Shown here piece by piece: positions 45,905 to 58,439 of a stretch of DNA of 64,000 bases; positions within the stretch are counted from its first letter, which is position 1, and the number at the start of each line of letters is the position of its first letter. Source of the DNA: Perkinsus chesapeaki (Eukaryota > Perkinsozoa > Perkinsida > Perkinsidae); the NCBI GenBank assembly GCA_013115145.1, contig JAAPAO010000011.1, forward strand, positions 62,001-126,000. Direction: 5' to 3'. A model generated the notes under the pieces. It saw only the letters and a program-made list of their open reading frames with translations, was not told where the DNA came from and searched no databases. Made by a program: the position numbers and the translations under genes.

Positions 45905-47866
45905 TTAACTCAAATCAGGTTGGAGAAACTTGTATGTCTTCAACAAATTCCCAAGATATTCATCGCTCGTAATACTATCATCCGCCACCCCCGAGTTCGC
46001 CTCCTCGCCGAAACCAAGTCGCTCCAACAACCAAGTCAACGGTTCTTCCTTCACCGTATTCTTAATGATGCTATGGACCTTGTGCACCACCATGCTACAT
46101 CGTGAGTCTAGATCAGTTTCGTCACACTGGTTCGACGCCACAGCGAGTTCCAATTGGCGGAAGGATTTGGATTGAAAACTAATATACGACAACAGCCTGT
46201 CAACCTCTGACTCATAGAGGGGCAGCAGTTTTTCGAGCCTCGCGAGCTCCATCCGCGAAATGCTCTCAGCCATCTGTGTACTTGAGGTCGCCCCGGTGGA
46301 TGGGGAGACGAATTCTTTGACGCTCCTTAGTGGACTGGCGGGACGTGACGGCTGACTAGAGGAAGCTGTCGGTGGTGGAACAACAACTGCATCCCTCAAT
46401 AACGATATCACGTCTGAGTCACGAGAATAGCTGCTCCCAGTTCGATTGTCACCTTCATGATCAGATTCTGCCTTGCACTTAACACTAGTGACATTGATAG
46501 TTCTTTGGGAACGCCCCCAGTCTATACGATCTAGTTGTTCGCAAACGAATAGCTTGCCACGGCTCGGTGTTGGTATATCGCCGATGTGATCTGAGGACGT
46601 ATAGAATACATGGCAGGTTATGAAGGTGCTCTCGCCGCCGGTCAGCAAAATGCTCAAGCCCGTACGAGCATTCCCGCGGGGTGAGGTTCCCTTGCAAAAC
46701 GCCAAACAAGACGTTGTACCACAGTGACCAGTTTGAGATTGCTTTCGGAGGACTCTTAGCCGCGCCGGTGCAGAGAAGCTGAGAAGTACCAGGCAATCGC
46801 CAGCTCCACTGGCAACTATCCGGTTGTCGCTCAGCCATAGAGTCGATTCCAGTTCGCTCTGCTCTTCATGACCAATAACCTTCACCAAACCCTTCTCGGC
46901 ATGCTCCCCGACAGTCCCTTCACGGTCGCTCTTCGTGAAGACCTGGGACCACACCAGAAGTTCCCCGCCATCCGACACTCCTGCTAGATGAGCCCTGTCG
47001 GGTGACCACGACAGACATGCGATTGGATAGGTGGTATTTATCGTGGTCAGTTGCGAACTAGAGAACTCCCTGCCATCCCTGGTAACCTTGAACAACTCGT
47101 ATATTCCAAGAATACAACAACTCGCCCGGAGCGCTACAGCGACCTTGACCCGGTCACCGCGTAATATCTCTCGCGATGTCGATCGGTCGTCTTCTGCCCC
47201 GTCGTAGGGTACCCCGGCCAGGGCATAAGCGCAACCGAACAAGTCTAGGGAATAGGCTTCTTGGCAGCCTTCCTTGTTGCTCCTGTTTCGCTTAGTAGAC
47301 CGCCGGTACAGAGTAACGCGACCGTTTGTTGCAGCAGAATTGACCTCCGGGCGGCTCCACTCAGACGTGATTGCCACGACAATGACGGATAAGTTGGGTC
47401 CTGGTTCCCATAGCTGAGCGTCTTTAACATCAGTAAGTGGCCGTTCCGCATGGTAATGGATGATGATATCCTTAATTTGGGGGCGCTTAGATGGCTGTCT
47501 GGCATCCACTAGATGCAGCCCAAGGCCCTCATAACCAATAAACAGTAATTGTGGACCACATGGTAAGACAACCGTTGCCTGGAGAGCACCCAAGCTACGA
47601 ATGGTGTCAGGAAAAGCGTCCTCCAAGTGCGGGTTCAACTGTAGGCTGGGACCGGTGGCGAATCTACCACTGCCACGCTCCTGTCCTTCTACCACCACTA
47701 GGTCGAATTGTTCGACGATACCCGAGTAGTAGCCCACAACAACCCTGAACTTCGGCTCGGCCACGTGATCACTGGCGGTCACCCGCTGGTCAATGCAACT
47801 GACGTGTATGCAAGTGGGGATTTCGGTATCGACTGGCACCACCGTATGAGGCATGATGGTGGGCAT
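45905..47866 (-). CDS. WD40/beta-propeller-like protein, unknown family
   Basis: Single-exon frame of 653 residues starting MPTIMPHTVVPVDTEIPT. Blade-like segments include FRVVVGYYSGIVEQFDLV, LLFIGYEGLGLHLVDARQ, PIACLSWSPDRAHLAGVSDG with GELLVWSQV, and RIVASGAGDCLVLLSF, consistent with a WD40-type propeller of about 430 residues. A Ser/Pro linker (SQPSRPASPLRS) and a helical C-terminal part (MELARLEKLLPLYESEVDRL) follow. The layout, propeller plus coiled helices, is seen in several scaffold families, but I cannot assign one. The stop TAA is directly followed in frame by ATG and another 63 codons (45713-45904), so the real C-terminus may lie farther on. Intronless over nearly 2 kb, unlike most neighbours. 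Confidence 0.7.
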   Translation of the reverse strand: MPTIMPHTVVPVDTEIPTCIHVSCIDQRVTASDHVAEPKFRVVVGYYSGIVEQFDLVVVEGQERGSGRFATGPSLQLNPHLEDAFPDTIRSLGALQATVVLPCGPQLLFIGYEGLGLHLVDARQPSKRPQIKDIIIHYHAERPLTDVKDAQLWEPGPNLSVIVVAITSEWSRPEVNSAATNGRVTLYRRSTKRNRSNKEGCQEAYSLDLFGCAYALAGVPYDGAEDDRSTSREILRGDRVKVAVALRASCCILGIYELFKVTRDGREFSSSQLTTINTTYPIACLSWSPDRAHLAGVSDGGELLVWSQVFTKSDREGTVGEHAEKGLVKVIGHEEQSELESTLWLSDNRIVASGAGDCLVLLSFSAPARLRVLRKQSQTGHCGTTSCLAFCKGTSPRGNARTGLSILLTGGESTFITCHVFYTSSDHIGDIPTPSRGKLFVCEQLDRIDWGRSQRTINVTSVKCKAESDHEGDNRTGSSYSRDSDVISLLRDAVVVPPPTASSSQPSRPASPLRSVKEFVSPSTGATSSTQMAESISRMELARLEKLLPLYESEVDRLLSYISFQSKSFRQLELAVASNQCDETDLDSRCSMVVHKVHSIIKNTVKEEPLTWLLERLGFGEEANSGVADDSITSDEYLGNLLKTYKFLQPDLS

Positions 47867-48134
47867 GATGAGGAATATTTAACGCTTAACTAACCATCGA
47901 TCATGCTACGGTCGATATGTAAGTCACGGTGGTATATTGATAAACAACCCGAAAGTGAAGATACAGTATCTTAGATTGTGCAACGAGAATATTGCAATAA
48001 GTAAAAAGTGCAAGGGTAAAAAGCTACACTTCGAGTACGGCGAAAGTCCTACCAATTAAGAGTATCACTAACGCAATTGCGAGGATTCGTCACAGAAACT
48101 TGGCAAGCATATACCATCGTTCATGATGCTGCTC

Positions 48135-48532
48135 TCAATCTTCATCGATACACTTCTTTATCCCCTGTACTGTCCGCATTCCCTTACCAGTGCAGAGCTT
48201 GAACGCTACTGGCATAATAATGTCAGTGCATGGCACCCAGCCTCTGCGCTTGCTAAGGATACTTCTTCGGTATTGAGGAAAACGAAAGACCGAAGTCTTG
48301 TGCAAGCCAGCTTCACGCTGAAGCCGTATATTGTCCTCCTGAATATCATTAGTCACACAACGGACAACACAGTACAAGCCCCTACCGATTGAGCTTGTCT
48401 CAGCATTTTGTTCTGGAAGGCAGCCCGAGCGACTAGAGCCGTAGTGGTAATCCTTGGGGCATCTGACGCTGCCAACTTGGCAGATAATGCCGATTTGGAT
48501 GCGAAAAGGCGACTTGTTATGTTCGGTGCCAT
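48135..48532 (-). CDS. Small mitochondrial-type protein, unknown family
   Basis: Three exons joined by introns starting GTAGGG and GTAGCG give 101 residues. The start, MAPNITSRLFASKSALSAKL, lacks acidic residues and is rich in Ser, Ala, Arg and Lys, a classic mitochondrial presequence. After a possible cleavage region the protein is basic (RFPQYRRSILSKRRGW) and ends GIKKCIDED before TGA 48135-48137. Size and composition suit a small respiratory-complex subunit or mitoribosomal protein, but I recognise no family. It sits between the WD40-like gene and ATR on the same strand, 97 bp upstream of nothing else on this strand but after the ATR stop at 48629. Confidence 0.55.
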
Positions 48533-48628
48533 TACAAGGCCAATAGGTCACCTCAATGATCCTTGATGAACGCAAGACGACAACACTTGGAGAGTGAAAA
48601 TGTTAAACATTGTATTCCAGGAAATGAT

Positions 48629-51600
48629 TCAGAGAAGCGGCATCCAGCCGATGTACATGCGTATTAAATATTTCGGGCTCGTAGCAATTCTAATTAGTTC
48701 ATCAACTTGCCCTTCAACGCTTATGCCAGTTCCTCGGTAGTCTCCCTGCATATCGTTGGCCGACAGCAGCAAAGCATCTTGAGTGCCGCTATCCAGACCA
48801 CCGCCTGATACGTCCGACTGGGTCAGGAACACTACACCGGAGAGCTTCTGCTCAACCTCTTTAACCGTTCTGTCTGCGTTGTCGCTCGCTCGAGCCACGA
48901 CCAGATTAATCTCGGCTTTGCCACCTCGAAGAGAGTACTGTTTTGTCCTGGCGGCTGATGCCCACTGAGTAACAGGATCCGCCACGAACGAGAACAACAC
49001 AGAGAGAAGCGTTTTCTTATGAGCTCGTAGAGCAGACATCGCCTGCACGCATGCGGCACGGAATGGGCCTTCAACGCCGTTGGCTCCCATCGCGCTGACA
49101 CAATTACTTGTCAATCTAAATGGCACGAGTTCTGGAATCTTGAGCTTGTGGCCAGCATCGAAGATACAATCAAAGTCAACATGGGTAAGCTCGCCATCTA
49201 TTTCACTCAGCATTATATTCTCACAATGTCTATCACCAAGGCCTATTATATAACCAACCATGCACCAGAGAGCTTGAGTGGCGATGAACTTGTTGCGCAT
49301 AGCCAGCCAGTGGTCGGCATCCCGAGCGAGAGAGAAATGCCAATGCTGCAAGAGTGGAGGGGTCTCTCGTATGAGACGGGCAAAGGCTGCCTCCCCATTA
49401 GGAGCACAGATGACATCTCTAACCTTCGTGTTGAGCAGTTTTTCAAAAGGATTCTCGCCTTTCCCGTATAGTCTACTGTGGGCATTGTTTATGCAATCAC
49501 GCATAGTTAAGAAGCCTGTCATCCACTCTATGAGAGCCGCAGTGCTCGAGAGGCATACTACCGCATACGTCCTCAGTTTAACCTATCGCAACACTGGCTT
49601 AAACCATCATTGCCGATATCAGTACTTACCCCTTTCAACAGACTGCCTTTCTGATGCTCATAATCCACCCCATTCCGATTGTCATCACAATGACTTTCGA
49701 GATTGTGGTTGATCATCGTGAAGAGGTCCATCATTCTGGCATCTTTTCGCATGTCTCCATTCGCCTCTTGTTTGGCTAGGAATGGATACCTTATCAAAAC
49801 ATGGATCCCTGTGTCACCAAGAAGCAGCAAGTCTACTGTCTTCCATCAGTGCCACACATGACGATTCTCTTTGGCTTCGCTTTGCTGGCCATGACCTTTA
49901 CCTTCGGCCCCCAACTGGCCACACCCACCACACTGTTGCCTTCATCAGAGTCCAATCGCGCTCCGTACCTGAACAGAAAACCTCTACACTGCGGCGACGA
50001 GCGCAGCCACGCACCCAATGTACTGCTGCAGTGGCACAACTATCTTCGCCGACCCCCGTCCGCCTCGGATGAGCCTTTGCAACTTCGGAAAAGATGCCAA
50101 GGTGGAGAAGTTGCCCTCGCCGGTTCTGCAGTTAGTGTCGACGCAAAGGCTGCCAAGCTCCCTTATAAGTGATTTATGCTGTTCAACGCCTGTGGCGTGT
50201 CAGTAAAGTGTGCACCTATATTCAGCTAAACTTACCTTCGGAGTCTGCCTGAACCGCTGCTGGCAACACCTTGTCCTGAAGGACCTTCATAGTATCAACA
50301 TAAAAGCGTGGGGCATCTCGATGCTGTCTGCTAGCGTCCCCGCCGGTATGGTTGACAACAAATGGCAGCACATGCCACCGGCTCTGGGAAATACATAGAT
50401 AACTTCAATCGTTCGAGAGATGCTTCACTCACCTGCCTTGGGTATTGAACAAGGAGGGCGCTGATGATAGAGCACACAAAGGAGACGGTGATATTGTGAG
50501 CCTCTTCTCCAGCGACTTTGAGCTTCTCAAGATACATAAGCCTAGGACCACTGGCCCCCTCTTTCTCATATCGGGCGCGCTTCATCAAACCGTAAAGTAC
50601 CCTAAAGGTCTTGAGGTCGTCGGGTACGTGGAGCCGCGACAAGAGCTGTGGTAAAGCAGCAAACCATACTCTTAAGGGGATCTCCAAATCCGTGCTGCAC
50701 CGTTCGGCCAAGTTGCGGATGATCGAACCAGCTCTATCAGATACCCGCTGTTGCCACCGAGTGAACAAGACTCGACAGAGATCTCGAGTATGGCCCTCCA
50801 AAAGTGCCCATGTCTCAGGAACTATCAGGGGCCTATTGTCCGACCCGCCATCGACCATTTGAGTTGCAGATACCGACGTCCCTTTCTGAAAAATACTACT
50901 TTGCCCGCTAGCAGCGATACAATTTGCTTACCTGTTTTGAGAGATTGCCAATGCAGTGCTCATAATGGGGTAAACTTTCTCTTGGTATGAGATTTACCAA
51001 AGCACCGGAACCTTGATCCCATACAATACGCAATATCCTATTCAACGCCATGAGCTCGTGCTTGGTTCCAAACTGAATAGCCAACATATACTGCACTGTG
51101 ATCTCCTGTAGCGTCTTCGATATGGACATAATCCGGGTTGTGCCTGGCGGCAGTCCGGCCTCTTCCTCAAGAAGCCCATCAAGATACTGTGCAAATGCGA
51201 AGTGCCCCCTAGCTCGACGCTTTGGAGACAAATCCGCCGCCTCTGCCAGCACCTGTCTGAATGCTGGCAGGGATTCTCGTGGCTGTATTAGGTTCTTGCT
51301 GCAGCTGTACCGCAGTCGATCAAGTTTCACACACCACGCCGTCTCCTTATCGGCAGCCTGCTGGCCACGTCTACCACCCAGAAGGGATGCTACATCCTCT
51401 AGAGCGTCTCGAGACTTGCTGATATCACCGAGATCACGATAGACCTTAGACATCTCAATCATAAAGTTGACGCTCTTTTCTTTATATATTTCAGGCTGGG
51501 CTCGGCATGCCACACCAACTTCTTGTGCTAAGTCATAGCGGCCGGCTCGTCTGAGAGCTCGAAGGTGTTCCCAGAGCAGCTGGCTCAACTGCTGTGGATT

Positions 51601-54600
51601 GCCACCAACAGCTCGGATGGCTGCCATCGCCACAACCGGCCTGCCTGAGGCTTCATCGGCCTCTTCGAGAATTGCACGCGTGCGCAGCGTCTGTGGCAAA
51701 CAAAGGCTTGTCTTGTTAGACAGGCACCACTCCAAGTCGAACAGAGTCCGAGCTTTTGAACGGCACTCATTCTCCAGAACAGTGGAATATCCTTTACGAA
51801 GGCCCAGCTGACCAGCCATCCTCTTATAAGCAGCGGCGACGTCATAAGAAGCACCCTCGTTGAGGCTAACTAATGCGGGAACCACTGTTGACGACTCCTC
51901 GACCTGTGGGCCAGGATCCGACCACTTCCCCAGAAGAGCAGCCTTCCTTATCCATTGCTCTTCCTTCTCCCGCAAGGTAGACGAATCTTCCATCAAATCG
52001 TCGACACTAGTCCCACTGAAAATCTTGCTGGTATCAAGCTTCTTTGCCATCGCTAAAGCCCCAGCCTCACCGGCAGCATCCCAAGCGGTATCAACGCCCA
52101 TCTTTGCGAATATGCTTGCCATATGGACGTGATCAGGGAGTGTCATAGGCGTACCGTGAGGCGGAGCGTAGGCCTTCTCCATGAACAGGAGAGCGTGGGG
52201 CCACATTTCACACCTTTCCGCGGCTCTCGAGAGAGACAGATAAGTGGCTTGATGATCCCGTAAAAGCAGGGCTAGTCGGGGAGCGAGCCACTCACTGCGT
52301 TGATTTTTACCGAGCTTGCCCGACCATGCCTCGATGATGTCGTAGATCTCTATAATGGCAGAGAGGATAGCCCGCTCAGCCGACTCCGAGGCGAGTATCT
52401 TCTGTAGGTGGAGGAAAAGCTTGTCTAGCATCTTGCTGGGATCCTTATCCGAATAGAGAAGAGCGGCCACGAGAGTTGGTAAGACTTCCGAGGCCACCGT
52501 GCTGGACTGCTTCATGAGCAAATCCACAGCCAGCATCAGTCTTCGAACCTTCACTGTGTTGTTCTGCACACCCGGGAGCTCACGGACCATCCATCTGGCC
52601 AGAGTCTGAATCGTCCAAGTAGAGGCGTCCCTCCCCCAGCCACCCTCATCACTGGGGTTGGCGACCTTGTATGAGGTGGCGAGATAGGGCCAGAGGGTTT
52701 CAGCTGCAACACGACTCAATAGGCTGCTGGAGACCGCTGATTCCAGGAAGTTTTGGCCTCCCATGGCAGTGAGGATCGATTGTGCCAGGTACGAGTATTT
52801 AGCGCTACCTATCTTGGGTATGACGTGCGTCAGCAACAGGTGCACCGCGAGCTCCATCGCCACAGCTTCCCCTTGGTTCTCCCGCCAGGCATTGTCGGGA
52901 TTGTCTATGCCAATCCTCGCCCCGCGTCTGGAATCTCCCGGACAGTGGCGGCCTTCAGCATGACTGTATTTCCATCTTCCCAGAGCCCCTAGTGCTCTGG
53001 TCACAGCCACACTCAAGGTACCTCCAGCCGCCGCGTCTCGTTGCAATAGAATGTCAGATAAGCGACTATTAAGTTGGTTGGCGAGGGCCTCCAGATCTCC
53101 ATACGGATCATTCCAGGCCTCGGCGTAGTGCACGAGCAGGAGGTCCGCCAGCAGCACCAGTGCGCTCTCGATACAGCAATCAGGCCTTGGAGGGGATGCA
53201 GTTATCTCTTTGAGAACATACGATAAAACCGCCTTCACCTGACCTTCCTCCAGCCTTCTGTTGTCCCCACCAAAAATAATCCTCAAATGAGGATCAGTCA
53301 CCACTTGTCTGGGAAGACTTCGAGCAAACGAGCGCGCAGGATCATAGCCAACTCTCATCAAGTCTACCATATACGTGGGCAACATGGCGAGTTCTTCGTC
53401 CTTAGGCACTCGATCATACAGGCTCTTCCAAGGCCGCAGTAATGCTTCTCCCTCAGACGCTTGCCAAGGGGTGCTCTTAAGGGTCAGCTTCCGGACGGCA
53501 TCTAGATTCTGAGACCAATACAGTTGTAGGACCTGCTGGTCAACTACTTCAAGTAGCAAGGCTAACGCTGTGCAGTAGCATGCAGCTTGCTCACTCCCTT
53601 TCATTGAGGCATCGACTAGTAGCTTGAGTACATACAGATAGTAGCACTTCAGCACGTATGCCTTGTCGGCTGCTCCTGTCGAGCTTCCGCGTGCTCGCTT
53701 AGCTGGCGGCTCAGCTCCTTCGCCGATGCCTATGGAAGACCTTCTTGCCTTGGGACAAAGGACCTTTGCACTGTGGTTGAGGATGGCAAACACATTCTGT
53801 TTCGTTACAGCCAGGACAGTCTCGAAGGTGTCAGTACCATAGAGAAATCTCCTGGCGAAGCGCAAGAACACCAGGAAGAGCAGGCCACCACAGTCCGCTT
53901 CCACAATGGTTTCTATTGAGTGTCGTCCGCCGTATATGTCCAGAACAGCCCTGATAACAGTAACATCAACTGACTGGCCGGACGTGTCCTCGACAAGAGG
54001 TGCAGCGAAGACTCCATGGGCTAAGACCTCAGCTAGACACTCGGTAATCAGGTTATCCATGGCACCACTGTTGGTGACCTCTGGGGACTCGTCTAGACTT
54101 AGAAATCTTACAAGCTCCAATACATGGTGCTTTAGGTTGGCATCCTCCACACCGGACAGTATACCATTGATGAGGAGCTGCACCACAGCCTCACCAGCAA
54201 GAGGCATCAGCACATCCCTGTCTGACCGCAGTCTGATAACCGTCGATGGTAGATCCAGAAGGAGACAGACACTGTGTCTGCCTCCTTGGCCTAGGGATGA
54301 CAGAGCCGGTATCAGGGAGGACCGCAGGAAGGCCTGGCCTATGCCTGGGCACTCGAACAGTGAGCGCACTCGGCATCTCTTAAGGTGGGCAACATAAAGA
54401 GGAGGAAGGGTAAACGGCTTGCATATTTCCGGCAGGGGCGGTGGGAACTGTTGTTCCTTCGGTGGCCTGTCGAGAATTATTCGAGGATTAGCCGCCACCA
54501 TAGCTCTGTAGGGCTCATTCTCCCCCGTGAGATTACCCGCCAGCTGGAGTACTTGGCCCATGGCGAACTGGCACATTGGACAGTTAGCTCCACATTTAGA

Positions 54601-56361
54601 GGCGGTTGTGATGTCACGCGCGGTGGCCAGTGCCGAGGAAGATAGTTTTGCCCCTATACCGGGTGCTTTGCTGCCCTTCCCACCTATCCTGCAGATAAGG
54701 TTTGTGGCTTCGCCGGCCATCCAGGGGAGAGTCACTCGGAAGTGGCCCGGGTCCGGCACAGCGACCTCATGGACCTTTTCTGTGAGAGTACGCCCAAACA
54801 ACGGTGGAAATCGACTCCACGTAGACTCGGTCGCACCTCGGTTGAACAGGTCGAAAGATGTATCCTCCAAATACGCAAGTATCACCACAGTAGAGAAGAC
54901 TAGATGACTTTTGCAGGCTGAACCACTCCTATCAGACGAGTTGAGCATTTGCAGCAGCTGCCGGGCAACGGTCTCTTTGCTGGCACCGTCCCCAAGACCC
55001 AGGTAACCTTGCTGAAGGAGGCCGGCAGCGATGCATCGCCAAGCAGGCTCCTCCCCTTGGAGAGCTGCCGATCTAACATGCTGAAGCACCTCTCCGAACT
55101 CTCTACTGTCTCCTTTGCCACCAAAGGTCAGCTCCTTCTCACTCAACTGGGTGCCACTTTCAAGCAGGATCTGTGTCCACCAGAGCGACGGAGTTGTTCC
55201 TGCTGGCGCTATGGACTCGCAAAGTCGGCAGCACCGTGCATGACCGGCCTCCCCATGGAGTCTCGCGAACACTATGAGATCACATAGGGAGTGCTGGAGC
55301 TCTGAGGTGTTGGGGACGCTACTTATCTGCTCGATGAGAATCTCCGCCACATCTTCATTGAGCCCACCAGTAGCCCTGGATAACTCTGCGACAGCCTTGA
55401 GCCGCTTCGGATCGGTCCACCATTCCTCTTGTGCTGCGAGGGCCCATATGTCGTCCACTACAGTGGCTAGGGCACCAGAGGGGAGGGACCGAACTAAGAG
55501 CTCGCTAACATCCGCAGCACACTCTACTGGAGGTGGACCACTCGATTCTGCGAGATCTAGTACGTCCAGGGCCCTGTCAGGCGGCAGCCACGGCAGAGCT
55601 GCGATGCAGTCCCAGCAAGTGAACAGGATATCGTCAGAAGGAGCGAGCTCCGGAGTTAGGGAAAGAACACAACTGAGGAGCTTTGTGAGCACGTCACCAC
55701 TAGCGGCGCCATCCCCTCCCAGATAGGCCCTTCGACGCCTCAGAAGGCAGGACACTGTTGATAGTACACCGGTGATGGCCGCCGACGATGCACTGGCAGA
55801 ATCGAAGGTCCACTGTATGGAGACCGGCCCAGAGGCAGTAGAGCCTGGTGAAGAGCTTGGCTGAGGCATTATGAAATCATACGCAGCCGAAACGAAATTG
55901 GGATAGACGTGGCGGGACTGACTAGCCGCCGCTGTGTCCTGATCGCAGTCCCTCAGGAGGAGATGCACGCCCTTGAGAGCGTAGATTATATCGGCTGTCT
56001 CGGCAAGGAAAATATCCAGCAGCTCACAGTTGTACTGATCTACGTGGAGCGCTACGGTCACGACAGCCTCGACCATGAGGTCCAGTGATGGCATCGTGTC
56101 ACCGTCACCGTAGGGGTAGAGGGATAGAATGTTAATAAGGAACAGAAGAGAGCGACGAACGTGACAGTTAAGGACGCATGCGTTGGGATTGGTTGAGTCG
56201 AAAAATGAGATTGTGAAGTTAAGAGCCTCTTCCACACAAACCTTCGTAGAGTCATCCCGTGGCGAGCTGGCTGCCTGCATCAGTTGCCTACCTGACAAAA
56301 ACCGCTGCTCTGGCCGCCTCGATCCCCCCACTACCAACGGCCTGACACTTCTTCTCTCCAT
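48629..56361 (-). CDS. ATR: ATR/Mec1-type phosphatidylinositol-3-kinase-related protein kinase
   Basis: Family function: checkpoint Ser/Thr kinase activated by replication stress and single-stranded DNA. A 1,817-codon exon (50908-56361) begins MERRSVRPLVVGGSRRPE and holds HEAT-type repeats, then the FAT region (LWEHLRALRRAGRYDLAQ, VYRDLGDISKSRDALEDV). Shorter exons follow: LPQLLSRLHVPDD at the end of FAT, KAKPKRIVMCGTDGR (N-lobe), DMRKDARMMDLFTMIN, then the catalytic core YIIGLGDRHCENIML and HVDFDCIFDAG (the DFD in place of DFG), and IPELVPFRLTSNCVSAMG. The FATC tail is SVEGQVDELIRIATS...MYIGWMPLL, ending at 48629. The wording of the catalytic and FATC parts matches ATR rather than ATM, mTOR or DNA-PK. 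Size, about 2,400 residues, fits. Introns are limited to the 3' part. Confidence 0.88.
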
Positions 56362-56590
56362 CAGCGCGCTTCACAAAGTGAGAGGTGTTCCTCAATGCAA
56401 AGGCAGAGCAACACGGCGATGCAGCCCGTCCGTTGCAATCGTCTTCAACTTCGACCTCAGCAGCGCCGAAGTAGCCTCCAGGCGCCCAATGCAGCATTTC
56501 CAAAACGCCAACTGACAGCCCTGTGCCTCCCAACATGTAGCAACCCAAATCTCACTGCTGCTAGAAACGAAGATCCGAAACAAATTTGCA

Positions 56591-58102
56591 TTAGTCGGCT
56601 TCAGCATGCTCCACTGTAGGGTCTAATTCTGGCAGCTCCAGTCGCTTGACCGCATCCTCCATAAGACATCGTATTTTCCTTGCTACCTGAAAGCAAGCTC
56701 CATTACCTACATTGTAACCCGTAGTACTCTTTCCAGACTGAAGCCCATGAGAGCGCTGGTGGCCACTACAGCGTCTTTAAAACCGTCCTTAGTGAGCTCC
56801 TTATCAATGATATCAGCAGCTGCCAGTGCGGCGTCAATGCCTGCCAAACACGTTCCCAATCCAAAACGGAAGAAAACCCTTACCAGCGCCATCGCACTTA
56901 TTCACTAATACGAGGAAAGGCCTCTGGGACATCTCCATACAGTAGAGTTGAACTTCGAGCTGAAGTGCTCTGAGGGTGCCCAGGGCCTCGTCTGGTCCTG
57001 TGGACCCATCGACCTACAGCGCTGTTTCATTGAGCCCAACTGCCTGGGACAGGATGCTTACGACATAAATCAGGGCCGTGGTCCTTTGAATGTGGCGTAG
57101 GAACTGGTGACCGAGACCAACATTGTCATGGGCACCCTCGACCAGACCAGGGAGGTCGGCTATAACGTAGCCTCCTATTGAAAGACGTTATCAACCACAT
57201 CGCCAACAGAGACTCACCATCCTGGTCGTCAGTGAATCTTAGCGTTCCAAGATGCGGGGATAGTGTAGTGAAAGGGTAGGAGGCTACTTTGGGCCGAGCC
57301 TTGGTAAGGGCCCGCAGCAAGCTCGATTTACCTCAAGTGGACTTGGCGAATAACGCCAATGTTGCTGCTACTACCAGCATTGGGGAATCCCACCAGCCCT
57401 ACGTCCGCTATGGATTTGAGCTCCAATATAAGCTGCTTAACTTCACCAGGATCCCCCACGGTGAAGTCATGGGGATGATCCAAGGCCACATTGCCATTCC
57501 CACCAGCTCCGCCAAAGGCAGCGATCTGACAGCTCATTGGTATATTCTTGGCAGAGCCGCTGAAGTTCCTACGAAGGTTTGGCCAGGTTTATTCAGGTCA
57601 GCAAGCACGACAGATTTCTCGTTCCCATCATCTGGCTCATTCGAGATGACAACACCAAGCGGGACCTTCACCACTAGCGGGCTCGCATTTTTCCCGGAAA
57701 TCCTGAGCTTCTTGATACACAAAGCTCGCCCATCCCGTATATAACTTTTTATTCCTGCCTTTCCCTCCATCCATAGCCTTGGCCACGCGAGGCACGTTGG
57801 TCAGCGAGATGACGTTCGGATCTGCCTTGAAGATAACATCCCCGCCTCGCCCGCCGTTGCCACCGCTGAAGGATGGCAAATGGTACTGGTACAACACGAT
57901 CTCATTACGCAGGAACACCGGGCCCGAACAGCTTTGGGCTAACGTGTTTGATATAGGAAACGTGGCCTGCGCCGCCCTGGCCACTACGGACTTCAACACG
58001 TCTCCGGTCCACCAATCCAGCACTTAAAGCAGCGCCCGAGAAGGCCCTGTGGAGGGTAAGGGGGGACGCCCTAGTGCTGAGCCGGTATAAAATGAGGGCC
58101 AT
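56591..58102 (-). CDS. Obg-family GTPase, mitochondrial (MTG2-like)
   Basis: Family function: Obg GTPases act in late large-ribosomal-subunit assembly; the MTG2 branch works in mitochondria. The start, [20 protein letters not shown], is a mitochondrial presequence. The glycine-rich Obg fold follows: [43 protein letters not shown], and [15 protein letters not shown]. The G domain has G1 split by an intron (GLVGFPNAG then KSSLLRAL), G2 ([14 protein letters not shown]), G3 ([11 protein letters not shown]), G4 (LVNKCDGAG) and G5 ([11 protein letters not shown]). About seven short introns. The small frame at 56707-56892, which looks like a separate protein, is the last G-domain exon. Stop TAA is at 56591-56593, 229 bp from the ATR start. 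An upstream in-frame ATG at 58168 exists, but 58102 gives the better presequence. Confidence 0.85.
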
Positions 58103-58439
58103 CCGCAATGGGACGGGAGACCATCGAGCACCAACTGGCCGCGGTATTAACTCATACTTTGAACACAAGGCACTCGATATGATATAGTGCTACTAGCAGT
58201 GACGAGAGACCTCTTTATAGAAGCCTCGAAAAAACAGCATAGTCTTTGGTGGGTATCATAGATACACGACAAGAGCAGCAGCAGTAAGCGGGAGACCAGC
58301 AGCAGATATCAACAATGTTACCGACGACGCTCCATAAGATTGTCGTCATCCAATGGTTGTTAACAGCAGCACTGCGTTGCTACTTTCCTCTTAGCAACAG
58401 CCACCTGTACAAGCCTCCTCCTGCTCTGCACTGGCTCTC
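58103..58439. other. Intergenic between Obg and Sec61 gamma
   Basis: About 340 bp with no gene recognised; contains CAGCAG clusters near 58270-58300 and 58365. Confidence 0.45.

Noticed and set aside
56395-56607. Minus-strand frame that could be a first exon of ATR
   Set aside because: Its start overlaps the last coding bases of Obg on the same strand, and no clean splice joins it to the ATR exon; the ATG at 56361 is simpler.
56707-56892. A 61-residue minus-strand ORF looking like an independent small protein
   Set aside because: It is the G5-containing exon of Obg: the upstream exon ends with the NKCD motif and splices into it.
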